The notes below the pieces were generated by a model. That model did no database searches. It was not told the origin of the DNA and was given only the letters and a program-made list of their open reading frames with translations. Of a stretch of DNA of 64,000 bases, positions 9,178 through 17,080 are shown piece by piece. Every line of letters starts with the position of its first letter. Position 1 is the first letter of the stretch. This stretch comes from Sphingobacterium athyrii (GTDB taxonomy: Bacteria; Bacteroidota; Bacteroidia; Sphingobacteriales; Sphingobacteriaceae): NCBI RefSeq assembly GCF_003071065.1, contig NZ_QCXX01000010.1, positions 186,614 to 250,613 on the forward strand, in the 5' to 3' direction. A program made the position numbers and the translations under genes.

Positions 9178-10281
9178 ATGGAAAAAATAATAGCAATTTT
9201 ATTCTTTGTTTTGGGATGCGTTTGCAATTGCCTTTCACAGGATAAAGCAGGGCGACAGCTCCCCGCAAACACAGCAAGTGTTACCTATGTCGGACGCACG
9301 GTTACCAATGCATGCGGGGAGGTGACGTTTGATTGGGTTGGAACTTATTTTGAGTTTACGTTGGCCGGACAATCTGTAGCTATGCGCGCTTCGGATACAG
9401 GGGAAAGTTATTACAATGTTTTCGTTGATGGTAGACTAGAGAAGACTTTTCTGATCCATAGCAAGGATACCGTGATTACGATCGTTTCAAACCTAAAAGG
9501 CAACAGGGCACATCACATACGTGTACAAAAACGCTCGGAAGGCGAGTTCGGTTGCACGACGATAAAAGGTTTTATGCTTGGCAATAAGTCTTCACTCGAT
9601 GGTGCTTTGCCTCGACCAAGTCGATTTATAGAATTCATCGGCGACTCTTTTACGGTAGGATATGGCGCGGATGGAACGAACAGAGAGCAGGACTTTAGTG
9701 TGGAAACTGAAAATGCGGATAAGACCTACGCCTGTATACTGGCGCGGTACTTTCAAACAGACTACGCCCTGATTGCACATTCGGGACGTGGTGCAGCTAG
9801 AAACTATGGCGATTCGTTAACCAGTTCCCGATACACCATGAAGGATGCTATGTTGAATACCTTGAATAGCGATTCATCCACACGCTATAAATTTGATCAG
9901 TACAAACCTGATTTAGTTATTATCAATCTGGGATCAAACGATTTTTCTACGCAACCAATTCCTTCGCAAATAACATTTGAAAAAGCGTATCTCCGCATCA
10001 TTCGACAGTTGCGTGATGCATATGGTCCCGAGGTGAAAATTTTATGTGTCGTATCTCGGTTAGCGGATCCGGTTGAAAGCTACATTGCCGAAATTGTAGA
10101 ACGTGCTGGAGACATCAATCTGCACCATACAGCATCCTTAAAAAATGTTATGAACAATGATTCGGACATGGGAGCTGCTTGGCACCCTGGCGTACGTGGG
10201 CAGCAGAAGATGGCTACTTTTTTGGTGCCTTACGTCGCTACAGTAATGGACTGGTCGCTGGAAGACCGCGTTATAAAATAA
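9178..10281 (+). CDS. Secreted SGNH/GDSL esterase, CE2-like
   Basis: 367-residue exported esterase, likely a carbohydrate O-deacetylase of the CE2 type: an N-terminal beta-sandwich (about residues 25-140) is followed by an SGNH hydrolase domain. Seen: signal peptide ending CLSQ; block I GDSFTVGYG with nucleophile Ser157; an oxyanion block with NLGSND; and the C-terminal DMGAAWHP with Asp330 and His336 as the rest of the triad. The start codon sits three bases behind the terminator T-run and has no Shine-Dalgarno, so its transcript must come from read-through or a start very close by. It is followed 7 nt later by the next lipoprotein gene. Substrate acetyl groups on a PUL glycan are inferred. 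Confidence 0.8.
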   Translation: MEKIIAILFFVLGCVCNCLSQDKAGRQLPANTASVTYVGRTVTNACGEVTFDWVGTYFEFTLAGQSVAMRASDTGESYYNVFVDGRLEKTFLIHSKDTVITIVSNLKGNRAHHIRVQKRSEGEFGCTTIKGFMLGNKSSLDGALPRPSRFIEFIGDSFTVGYGADGTNREQDFSVETENADKTYACILARYFQTDYALIAHSGRGAARNYGDSLTSSRYTMKDAMLNTLNSDSSTRYKFDQYKPDLVIINLGSNDFSTQPIPSQITFEKAYLRIIRQLRDAYGPEVKILCVVSRLADPVESYIAEIVERAGDINLHHTASLKNVMNNDSDMGAAWHPGVRGQQKMATFLVPYVATVMDWSLEDRVIK

Positions 10282-10288
10282 AGTGATT

Positions 10289-11653
10289 ATGAAAATGTAC
10301 AAACTTACATCCTATTGGCATAGATTATTATATCTAGTGCTGATCGTTGGTGTCCTCCCCAGCTGTGGTACAACAGCACCAGACCCACTAATAATTCCTA
10401 CACCCGAACTGCCCAATGGTTCCGAAAAGGAATCATTTATTGAAACACCTGCACTAAAAAAAATAAAGGGCAACTCCATACAGATTGATCCGGAGATACT
10501 TTACCAACAACAGATCTCCCCGGAGATGCTGGTTGCTGATCTTCGTATGGCCAATGTACGATCGGTACATTTTTTTATAGTTGGTAACTGGGATGGCAGT
10601 AAGAATGACCAATTGTTGAAGCCTGCGTATTTGCAGGCTCTTAAAGCAGAAAAAATTGCTGTTTGGTTTATGCTGCTCGGGAATTGTATCTATGGCAATT
10701 CTGATCTGCCCAGCGACTGGCAAATGGAGTTCCTTAAACCTTATCCAAATCCCGGTATCAAGTTTTATTCTTTCCACAGACCGGAGTTTGTCGATTGGCA
10801 AGTAAATCGCGTGAAGCGAATCTTGCAAAATTATGAGGTGGATGGGATCGAATTTGCGGAAAGTTACTTTCCCGAATGGAAAACATTGAATGGAAATGGT
10901 TTTTATGGTGATGTGAGCGCGTTTGCGCGAAAGAAGTTTACCGAGAAATATATAGGAGCTGGATTAGCTACCGTTTCTTTTGATTATATCGTAAAGAATC
11001 CGGCTATTTATAGCAAGTGGATGGATTTTAGAGCAGAAGCAATTTTGTCCTTTAACAAGCAGATAAAGAAGGCCATTAAAGAGGTTAATGCCGATGTCCT
11101 TTACGCGATATGGGGGATGGGCATCAGACAAGGCACCATTGCTGAAATTCGGGAACACTTTGGCTTAGATATGCCTGCACTTGCCAAAGAAGTGCAGCCG
11201 GATGTTATGGTTTTGCAAACTGCAGCTCAGGATTGGCTGGATCCAAAACTTCCTTACAACTATCTACAGGATTATGCCCCTTTTGCTAAGGCCATACAGG
11301 CAGCCAACCCAAAGGTTGCATTGAGTATCCAGGCAGATATCGTCTCCTTGAGCTATAGCAATCCGTCTGTAGAAAAGCGATACCCAATTTGGTGGTTGTC
11401 GTTTTTTGATTTAGCTCTGCAATCGGGGTACTATAGCAATGTGGCTTACGAATACGCCTTTTCAAAAAAAGAAGGTATCTGGCCAACAAATAATATCGAC
11501 AATCCGGTGTCAAGAAAACTCTATAGGGACCCTTCGCTGCAATCAGCTGTGATTAGCGATGCCATCGCACCATTAGCACTAATAAAAGAGCTGGATGCGC
11601 ACTGGAAAATGGTCTATACGGAGAAAGGGTTAGGCTGGTTCTATATCAATTAA
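10289..11653 (+). CDS. TIM-barrel glycosidase-like lipoprotein
   Basis: 454-residue lipoprotein (lipobox VGVLPSC) whose body alternates strands and helices like a TIM barrel: VRSVHFFIVGNW, KIAVWFMLLGN, YEVDGIEFAES, ADVLYAIWGMG. The acidic pair in DGIEFAES near residue 190 is placed like a glycosidase active site. I do not recognise a named family with confidence; it is distantly like GH10-type or GHL hydrolase-like proteins and may relate to the DUF4434 neighbours. A GTG at 10283 would add two residues; I prefer the ATG at 10289, 7 nt after the esterase stop. The operon context supports a role on the same substrate at the cell surface. Confidence 0.5.
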   Translation: MKMYKLTSYWHRLLYLVLIVGVLPSCGTTAPDPLIIPTPELPNGSEKESFIETPALKKIKGNSIQIDPEILYQQQISPEMLVADLRMANVRSVHFFIVGNWDGSKNDQLLKPAYLQALKAEKIAVWFMLLGNCIYGNSDLPSDWQMEFLKPYPNPGIKFYSFHRPEFVDWQVNRVKRILQNYEVDGIEFAESYFPEWKTLNGNGFYGDVSAFARKKFTEKYIGAGLATVSFDYIVKNPAIYSKWMDFRAEAILSFNKQIKKAIKEVNADVLYAIWGMGIRQGTIAEIREHFGLDMPALAKEVQPDVMVLQTAAQDWLDPKLPYNYLQDYAPFAKAIQAANPKVALSIQADIVSLSYSNPSVEKRYPIWWLSFFDLALQSGYYSNVAYEYAFSKKEGIWPTNNIDNPVSRKLYRDPSLQSAVISDAIAPLALIKELDAHWKMVYTEKGLGWFYIN

Positions 11654-11686
11654 TTATATTTTATACTAAAATTTTGCCTAAATATC

Positions 11687-13228
11687 ATGAAAAAATTATT
11701 CGTTAAAATAGGATGCTTTTTGTTTGTCGTTAGTTTGCTGACTGCTGCGGTTGCTGTAAAGCTCCAGGCACAGGACTTAAAACCATTAAAAGGTACATGG
11801 CTTAATTTACCTTACCAAGATGTACGTAATAAATACATGAATCCGGCGCATGTCGATTGTCTTGCGCCAGCATTCTGGAAAACAAAAATTGGGGAATACG
11901 CGCAGATGGGCCTCAGGTATCTCGTTCTCATGGCGGTGGCCAACGACGGCAAGGCATTCTATCCTTCCTCTTTTATGCCGGCAGCGTATCCAGCGGGGCA
12001 ACAAAGTCCTGTCGAAGCCATCGTGGAGGCTGCGGATCAATATGGCATGCACGTATTTATGAGTTGTGGTTGGGCTGAAAATCAGGATGATAACATACGC
12101 GATCCGAAGATTAAAGCGTTGCAACAACGTATTATGCAAGAAACCGCCGCTCTATTCGCAACAAACAAATCATTCTACGGCTGGTATCTACCTGTGGAGG
12201 ATAGCATGGAACCTATTCTTTCTGATGAAGCGGTCCATGCTGCAAATACACTTACAGCGATAGCCAAAAATTTAACTCCTGATAAGAAGGTGATGATATC
12301 ACCTTACGGTGTTTGTTACGCCGCGTTGGAAGACCCGAAGTTTGCCCAACAGATCAAGAAGCTAAACGTCGATATCATCGCCTATCAGGATGAAGTTGGC
12401 TGCGTGCGCGAACCGATGCCTTTGCCACGTGTTAGGGAAAACTTTAAAAAACTGGGCAAGATACATGAAGGCACAGGGATAGAATTTTGGTCCAATATCG
12501 AATCGTTTACCTGGCAGAAGGAGGACAACTCTCGAGAATCTGCGTTGATTCCGGCTGCTTTTCCACGCTACCTGTCGCAGCTTGTTGCCGCTTCACTGGC
12601 TGGAGCAAAAAATGTGATCAGTTTTTCAGTTTATGGTATTATCGATGATGCAAACTCGATTATGCCAATTGGCCAGCCCATCGAGTCGGCACAGGCGTTC
12701 ATCGATTTTACGGATTGGAAGCAGCGTAAGGGACGTTGGCCTTTGTTGGAAGCAACCTTTAAAGGCGATTTGGCCAACGGTGCGATCGGTTCTGCCGTAA
12801 AATTGGAAGACAACAATTTAAAAGACGCTGTACAACAGAAATTGACGGATGGCAAATTCGGAATGGAACATACAAATGACTTGAACTGGCTAGATTTTGG
12901 AAATGGAAAGATGAGCGTCGTACTGGACCTGAAGAAGCAGTCGCCGATTACCTCGTTAGCAGCACGTTTTCTGCACTACCGTCCTGGGGGTGTTTTATTG
13001 CCTTCGGCCGTGCATTTTTATGTTTCTACGGATGGAAAACATTTTGACCGAATGAAAACCGTGATCATACCAGCTTCCAACAATGATCAACATGATTGCT
13101 GGATCGACATCGCCTGGACTGGGGAGATGAAAGCAAAGGGAAGATATGTTAAAGTAGTCGCCGATCAAAATGCTACGTTTCGGATATTATGTGATGAAAT
13201 ACTGGTTAACGCTAATTTTGGCTCTTAG
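11687..13228 (+). CDS. Secreted DUF4434 protein with C-terminal sandwich domain
   Basis: 513-residue exported protein. After a signal peptide (about 29 residues, ending LQAQ) comes a DUF4434-like TIM barrel (about 32-345): GTWLNLPYQD at the start, ADQYGMHVFMSCGW, then KSFYGWYLPVEDSME near residue 165 at the place where the paralogue at 1355 has GFYVSEESGG. Residues about 360-513 look like a discoidin/F5-8C-type sandwich (LDFGNGKMSVVLDL, AVHFYVSTDGKHF, GRYVKVVADQ), probably carbohydrate-binding. It is the last gene of the locus, 33 nt after the preceding lipoprotein gene. Enzymatic specificity is unknown. Confidence 0.7.
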   Translation: MKKLFVKIGCFLFVVSLLTAAVAVKLQAQDLKPLKGTWLNLPYQDVRNKYMNPAHVDCLAPAFWKTKIGEYAQMGLRYLVLMAVANDGKAFYPSSFMPAAYPAGQQSPVEAIVEAADQYGMHVFMSCGWAENQDDNIRDPKIKALQQRIMQETAALFATNKSFYGWYLPVEDSMEPILSDEAVHAANTLTAIAKNLTPDKKVMISPYGVCYAALEDPKFAQQIKKLNVDIIAYQDEVGCVREPMPLPRVRENFKKLGKIHEGTGIEFWSNIESFTWQKEDNSRESALIPAAFPRYLSQLVAASLAGAKNVISFSVYGIIDDANSIMPIGQPIESAQAFIDFTDWKQRKGRWPLLEATFKGDLANGAIGSAVKLEDNNLKDAVQQKLTDGKFGMEHTNDLNWLDFGNGKMSVVLDLKKQSPITSLAARFLHYRPGGVLLPSAVHFYVSTDGKHFDRMKTVIIPASNNDQHDCWIDIAWTGEMKAKGRYVKVVADQNATFRILCDEILVNANFGS

Positions 13229-13381
13229 TTTTTCCCATATATGACCCCATAACTATAGACACGGCAATGACTTTGGAAGAAATTATTCTTTAAAAAGGAC
13301 GCCAAACGTAACATCCTCTACAAATAATCTTTATATAATTAATGCGATGAAGGGGCATCGCTATTAGACGATTATAACAAA

Positions 13382-13416
13382 AAAGGGCTTTTCTTACGAA
13401 AGGCCCTTTCTTTTTT
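13382..13416. terminator. Bidirectional terminator between PUL and str operon
   Basis: A 12-bp stem with one G-U pair (AAAGGGCTTTTC / GAAAGGCCCTTT, 13382-13393 and 13398-13409) and a TTAC loop, with six T on the right and an A-run on the left. It can stop both the PUL transcript and rpsJ transcription from the opposite strand. Confidence 0.85.
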
Positions 13417-13432
13417 CAGTGACTGAAATCTA

Positions 13433-13738
13433 TCACACTTTGATTTCTACTTCAACACCTGAAGGCAATTCAAGTTTCATCAATGCGTCAACAGTTTTAG
13501 CGTTTGATGAATAGATATCCAACAATCTTTTGTAAGCACACAATTGGAATTGCTCACGTGCTTTTTTGTTAACGTGTGGTGAACGTAATACCGTGTAGAT
13601 TTTTTTCTCAGTAGGCAATGGAATAGGACCACTAACAACTGCACCTGTAGGTTTTACTGTTTTTACGATTTTTTCAGCTGACTTGTCAACCAAATTGTAA
13701 TCGTATGATTTCAATTTAATTCTGATTCTTTGGCTCAT
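13433..13738 (-). CDS. rpsJ: 30S ribosomal protein S10
   Basis: 101-residue S10 of normal length (start MSQRIRIKLKSYDYNLVDKS; the NusE loop region GPIPLPTEKKIYTVLRSPHV is present). Component of the 30S head and, as NusE, of antitermination complexes. It is the last gene of the str operon here: 128 nt downstream of fusA and immediately followed by a strong terminator, so it is not continuous with rplC and the rest of an S10 operon in this genome. Two inverted repeats precede it. Confidence 0.97.
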   Translation of the reverse strand: MSQRIRIKLKSYDYNLVDKSAEKIVKTVKPTGAVVSGPIPLPTEKKIYTVLRSPHVNKKAREQFQLCAYKRLLDIYSSNAKTVDALMKLELPSGVEVEIKV

Positions 13739-13755
13739 TTTTATTTATTTAAAAT

Positions 13756-13848
13756 GATTGCTAATTAGAGCTATTCACAACTAGCAATCGGTGTGTATTT
13801 TTTGATTAAAGAACAAAGAGAAAAGACTAGCGTCCTTTATCTTTGTTC
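13756..13848 (-). other. Two hairpins between fusA and rpsJ
   Basis: Hairpin A: GAACAAAGA / TCTTTGTTC (13811-13819, 13840-13848), extended inward by a one-mismatch AAAAGAC/GTCCTTT arm around a TAGC loop. Hairpin B: GATTGCTA / TAGCAATC (13756-13763, 13782-13789). On the transcribed strand both lie between the fusA stop and the rpsJ start. They may be processing, partial-termination or ribosomal-protein sites; function is inferred from position. Confidence 0.5.
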
Positions 13849-13866
13849 CATTATCCTTGTGTTATA

Positions 13867-15990
13867 TTATTCAACAGAACCTTTGATTCTGCCTTTTGAT
13901 TTTGCGATTACTTCTTCAGCAACGTTACGTGGAGCTTCAGCATAGTGATCAAATTCCATTGTAGATGTTGCACGACCTGAAGTGATTGTACGTAATTGTG
14001 TTACGTAACCGAACATTTCAGAAAGTGGAACCAATGCTTTGATTACCTGTGCACCGTTACGTGAATCCAAACCTTGCATTTGACCACGACGACGGTTCAA
14101 GTCACCCATTACATCACCCATGTTTTCTTCTGGAGTCAATACTTCAACTTTCATGATTGGCTCCATCAATACTGGAGAACATTTAGGTAATGCCTCACGG
14201 TACGCCATTTTAGCTGCCAATTCGAATGACAATGAATCTGAATCGACTGCGTGGAATGAACCATCAATCAAACGAACTTTCATGCCAGAAAGTGGGTAAC
14301 CAGCTAATACACCATTATTTAATGACGCTTCAAATCCTTTTTGAACGGATGGGATGTATTCTTTTGGAATCGCACCACCCACAATTTCGTTTACGAATTG
14401 AAGTGCTGATTTTGTTGTATCGTAATCTGCATCGATAGGAGAGATAACAACTTTGATATCCGCGAATTTACCACGACCACCTGATTGTTTTTTGTATACC
14501 TCACGGTGCTCAGTAGTACCATTGATAGACTCTTTGTATGCTACCTGAGGAGCACCTTGATTAACCTCAACTTTGAATTCACGTTTCAAACGGTCGATCA
14601 AGATCTCTAAGTGAAGCTCACCCATACCTGAGATAACTGTTTGACCAGTCTCTTCGTCAGATTTAACAACGAATGTAGGATCTTCTTCAGCCAATTTACC
14701 AAGACCAATACCTAATCTATCAACGTCAGCTTGTGTTTTAGGCTCAATCGCTAAACCAATTACTGGCTCAGGGAAAGTCATGGACTCTAATACGATAGGC
14801 GCTTTTTCGTCACATAGTGTATCACCAGTTTTGATGTCTTTGAAACCTACAACAGCACCGATATCACCTGCCTCGATAAAAGGAATAGGGTTTTGTTTGT
14901 TCGCGTGCATTTGGAAGATACGTGAGATACGCTCTTTGTTTCCTGAACGTGTGTTCAATACATAAGAACCTGCATCTAACTTACCAGAGTAAGCACGGAT
15001 GAAACATAGACGACCTACGAATGGGTCAGTCGCAATTTTGAAACCTAAAGCTGCGAAAGGCTCACTAACAGATGGTTTACGCTCAATTTCTTCACCAGTA
15101 TCAGGATTAGTACCTTTTACAGCCTCTACATCAAGAGGTGAAGGCAATAATTCCATTACAAGATCCAACATGGTTTGAACACCTTTGTTTTTGAAGGATG
15201 AACCACAAACCATAGGAACGATAGAGTTATCCAATACTGCAGCACGTAATGCATTTAAGATTTCACGCTCAGTCAATGAATCTGGATCTTCGAAGAATTT
15301 CTCCATCAAAGACTCATCATAACCAGCTACTGCTTCCAATAATTTCTCACGGTATTCAGCAACCTCGTCCAACATATCCTCAGGAATTGGAACTTCAGTG
15401 AAAGTCATTCCTTTATCATGCTCGTTCCAAACGATACCACGGTTGTTGATCAAGTCAACCACACCTGTGAACGTATCTTCAGCACCGATAGGCAATTGTA
15501 AAGCTACAGCATCAGAACCCAACATATCTTTTACTTGTTTTACAACTTTCAAGAAGTCAGCTCCTGAACGGTCCATTTTGTTAACGAAACCGATACGAGG
15601 TACTTTGTAACCATCAGCCAAACGCCAGTTTGTTTCAGATTGAGGCTCAACACCATCAACTGCTGAGAACAAGAATACCAATCCATCCAATACACGTAAC
15701 GAACGGTTTACCTCAACCGTGAAATCCACGTGTCCAGGTGTATCGATAACGTTTACTTGGTATTTGTTGTTACGGTAGTTCCAGAATACAGTTGTTGCAG
15801 CAGAAGTGATCGTGATACCACGCTCAGCCTCTTGCTCCATCCAGTCCATTGTTGAAGCACCTTCGTGAACCTCACCAATTTTATGGTTTACACCTGAGTA
15901 ATAAAGGATACGCTCAGTTGTTGTAGTTTTACCAGCATCGATGTGTGCAGCGATACCGATATTTCTAGTGAATTTTAAATCTCTTGCCAT
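13867..15990 (-). CDS. fusA: Translation elongation factor G
   Basis: 707-residue EF-G, the GTPase driving ribosomal translocation. Seen: G1 AHIDAGKTT (about residues 15-23), the switch I/II pieces GITITSAATT and DTPGHVDFTVEVNRSLRV, the NKMD guanine motif, then domains II-V with a normal C-terminus (RATSTMEFDHYAEAP). No internal frameshift. It sits between rpsG and rpsJ in the canonical str order; the 133-nt gap to rpsG carries a strong hairpin, while no tuf gene follows in this window. Confidence 0.98.
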   Translation of the reverse strand: MARDLKFTRNIGIAAHIDAGKTTTTERILYYSGVNHKIGEVHEGASTMDWMEQEAERGITITSAATTVFWNYRNNKYQVNVIDTPGHVDFTVEVNRSLRVLDGLVFLFSAVDGVEPQSETNWRLADGYKVPRIGFVNKMDRSGADFLKVVKQVKDMLGSDAVALQLPIGAEDTFTGVVDLINNRGIVWNEHDKGMTFTEVPIPEDMLDEVAEYREKLLEAVAGYDESLMEKFFEDPDSLTEREILNALRAAVLDNSIVPMVCGSSFKNKGVQTMLDLVMELLPSPLDVEAVKGTNPDTGEEIERKPSVSEPFAALGFKIATDPFVGRLCFIRAYSGKLDAGSYVLNTRSGNKERISRIFQMHANKQNPIPFIEAGDIGAVVGFKDIKTGDTLCDEKAPIVLESMTFPEPVIGLAIEPKTQADVDRLGIGLGKLAEEDPTFVVKSDEETGQTVISGMGELHLEILIDRLKREFKVEVNQGAPQVAYKESINGTTEHREVYKKQSGGRGKFADIKVVISPIDADYDTTKSALQFVNEIVGGAIPKEYIPSVQKGFEASLNNGVLAGYPLSGMKVRLIDGSFHAVDSDSLSFELAAKMAYREALPKCSPVLMEPIMKVEVLTPEENMGDVMGDLNRRRGQMQGLDSRNGAQVIKALVPLSEMFGYVTQLRTITSGRATSTMEFDHYAEAPRNVAEEVIAKSKGRIKGSVE

Positions 15991-16049
15991 AATATTTTTA
16001 AGCAGCTGGCCTTACGGGCCTTATGTGTTTAAATGTAATGTTAAATAAG

Positions 16050-16096
16050 TACACCGACCTTGATAAAAGAGTGTTCGTTTATCGGAGGTCGGTGTA
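16050..16096 (-). other. Strong hairpin between rpsG and fusA
   Basis: An 11-bp perfect inverted repeat (TACACCGACCT / AGGTCGGTGTA, 16050-16060 and 16086-16096) continues after a small bulge into GATAAA/TTTATC, leaving a loop of about 10 nt. It lies in the 133-nt intercistronic region. No clear U-run follows on the transcribed strand, so it is more likely a regulatory or processing structure than a full terminator. Confidence 0.6.
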
Positions 16097-16123
16097 ATCA
16101 TATTTTTTTGAATGTCTTCAAAA

Positions 16124-16591
16124 TTAGAATCTGAAGTGTGAGAACGCTTTGTTAGCTTCCGCCATTTTGTGCGTATCTTCTTTCTTCTTAACAGCAGCAC
16201 CTTCACCTTTAGAAGCTGAAATGATTTCTCCTGCTAATTTTTCGAACATTGTTTTTTCACCACGTTTACGAGCGTATGAAATTAACCATTTCATACCCAA
16301 AGCAATTTTACGCTCTGGACGAACTTCCATAGGAACTTGGAAGTTGGCACCACCCACACGGCGTGATTTAACTTCAACAGCAGGCATAACGTTGTTCAAA
16401 GCTTTTTTCCAAGCTTCTAAACCGCTTTCTTGTGTTTTTTGTTCTACTAATTCTACTGCATCGTAAAAAATATCGTAAGCAATGGATTTTTTACCATCTA
16501 CCATCATATTGTTTACGAAACGTGTTACCTGAACGTCGTTAAACTTTGGATCAGGTAAAATGATTCTCTTTTTCGGTTTTGATTTTCTCAT
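16124..16591 (-). CDS. rpsG: 30S ribosomal protein S7
   Basis: 155-residue S7 of standard length (MRKSKPKKRIILPDPKF start; VNNMMVDGKKSIAYDIFYDA; GGANFQVPMEVRPERKIALG). It nucleates assembly of the 30S head. A GGAGG at 16600-16604 stands 8 nt before the ATG, a clear Shine-Dalgarno, which is uncommon in this phylum. The gene is 19 nt downstream of rpsL in the str operon. Confidence 0.98.
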   Translation of the reverse strand: MRKSKPKKRIILPDPKFNDVQVTRFVNNMMVDGKKSIAYDIFYDAVELVEQKTQESGLEAWKKALNNVMPAVEVKSRRVGGANFQVPMEVRPERKIALGMKWLISYARKRGEKTMFEKLAGEIISASKGEGAAVKKKEDTHKMAEANKAFSHFRF

Positions 16592-16610
16592 TTTTCTTTC
16601 CTCCGTTTAA

Positions 16611-17024
16611 TTATTTCTTTTTACCTTTTGCTGGAGCTGCCGCTGGTTGTCCTGGTTTAGGACGCTTAGTTCCATATTTAGAACGACGTTGGTTACGACC
16701 TGCTACACCTGAAGTATCTAATGCACCACGGATGATGTGGTAACGCACACCTGGTAAATCCTTAACACGACCACCACGGATCAATACGATCGAGTGCTCT
16801 TGTAAGTTGTGACCTTCTCCAGGGATGTAAGCGTTGACCTCTTTACCGTTTGTTAAACGTACACGAGCTACTTTACGCATTGCTGAGTTTGGTTTTTTAG
16901 GGGTAGTAGTATATACACGTGTACATACACCTCTTCGCTGTGGACATGAGTCCAACGCTGGTGACTTACTCTTATCAACCAGAGCTACTCTACCTTTTCT
17001 AACTAATTGTTGAATAGTAGGCAT
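16611..17024 (-). CDS. rpsL: 30S ribosomal protein S12
   Basis: 137-residue S12, part of the decoding centre. The streptomycin-relevant TPKKPNSAMRK block and the GGRVKDLPGVRYHIIRG block have the ordinary Lys residues, so no resistance substitution is visible. The tail is Ala/Pro/Lys-rich (QPAAAPAKGKKK), a normal family variation. First gene of the str operon; a matching promoter element lies about 50 nt upstream. Confidence 0.98.
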   Translation of the reverse strand: MPTIQQLVRKGRVALVDKSKSPALDSCPQRRGVCTRVYTTTPKKPNSAMRKVARVRLTNGKEVNAYIPGEGHNLQEHSIVLIRGGRVKDLPGVRYHIIRGALDTSGVAGRNQRRSKYGTKRPKPGQPAAAPAKGKKK

Positions 17025-17072
17025 TTACCTGTTTTTGTTTATAAATTTGATACCTAAATTATTTTAAGTTCG

Positions 17073-17080
17073 CAAAGATA
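17073..17080 (-). promoter_or_regulatory. -7 promoter element of the str operon
   Basis: On the - strand this reads TATCTTTG, an exact match to the Bacteroidota -7 consensus TAnnTTTG, leaving a leader of about 45 nt before rpsL. I do not see a good -33 TTG at the expected distance. Confidence 0.45.

Noticed and set aside
10454..10828. 124-codon - strand frame across the TIM-barrel lipoprotein gene
   Set aside because: Antisense, no family similarity, and the sense gene fits the operon.
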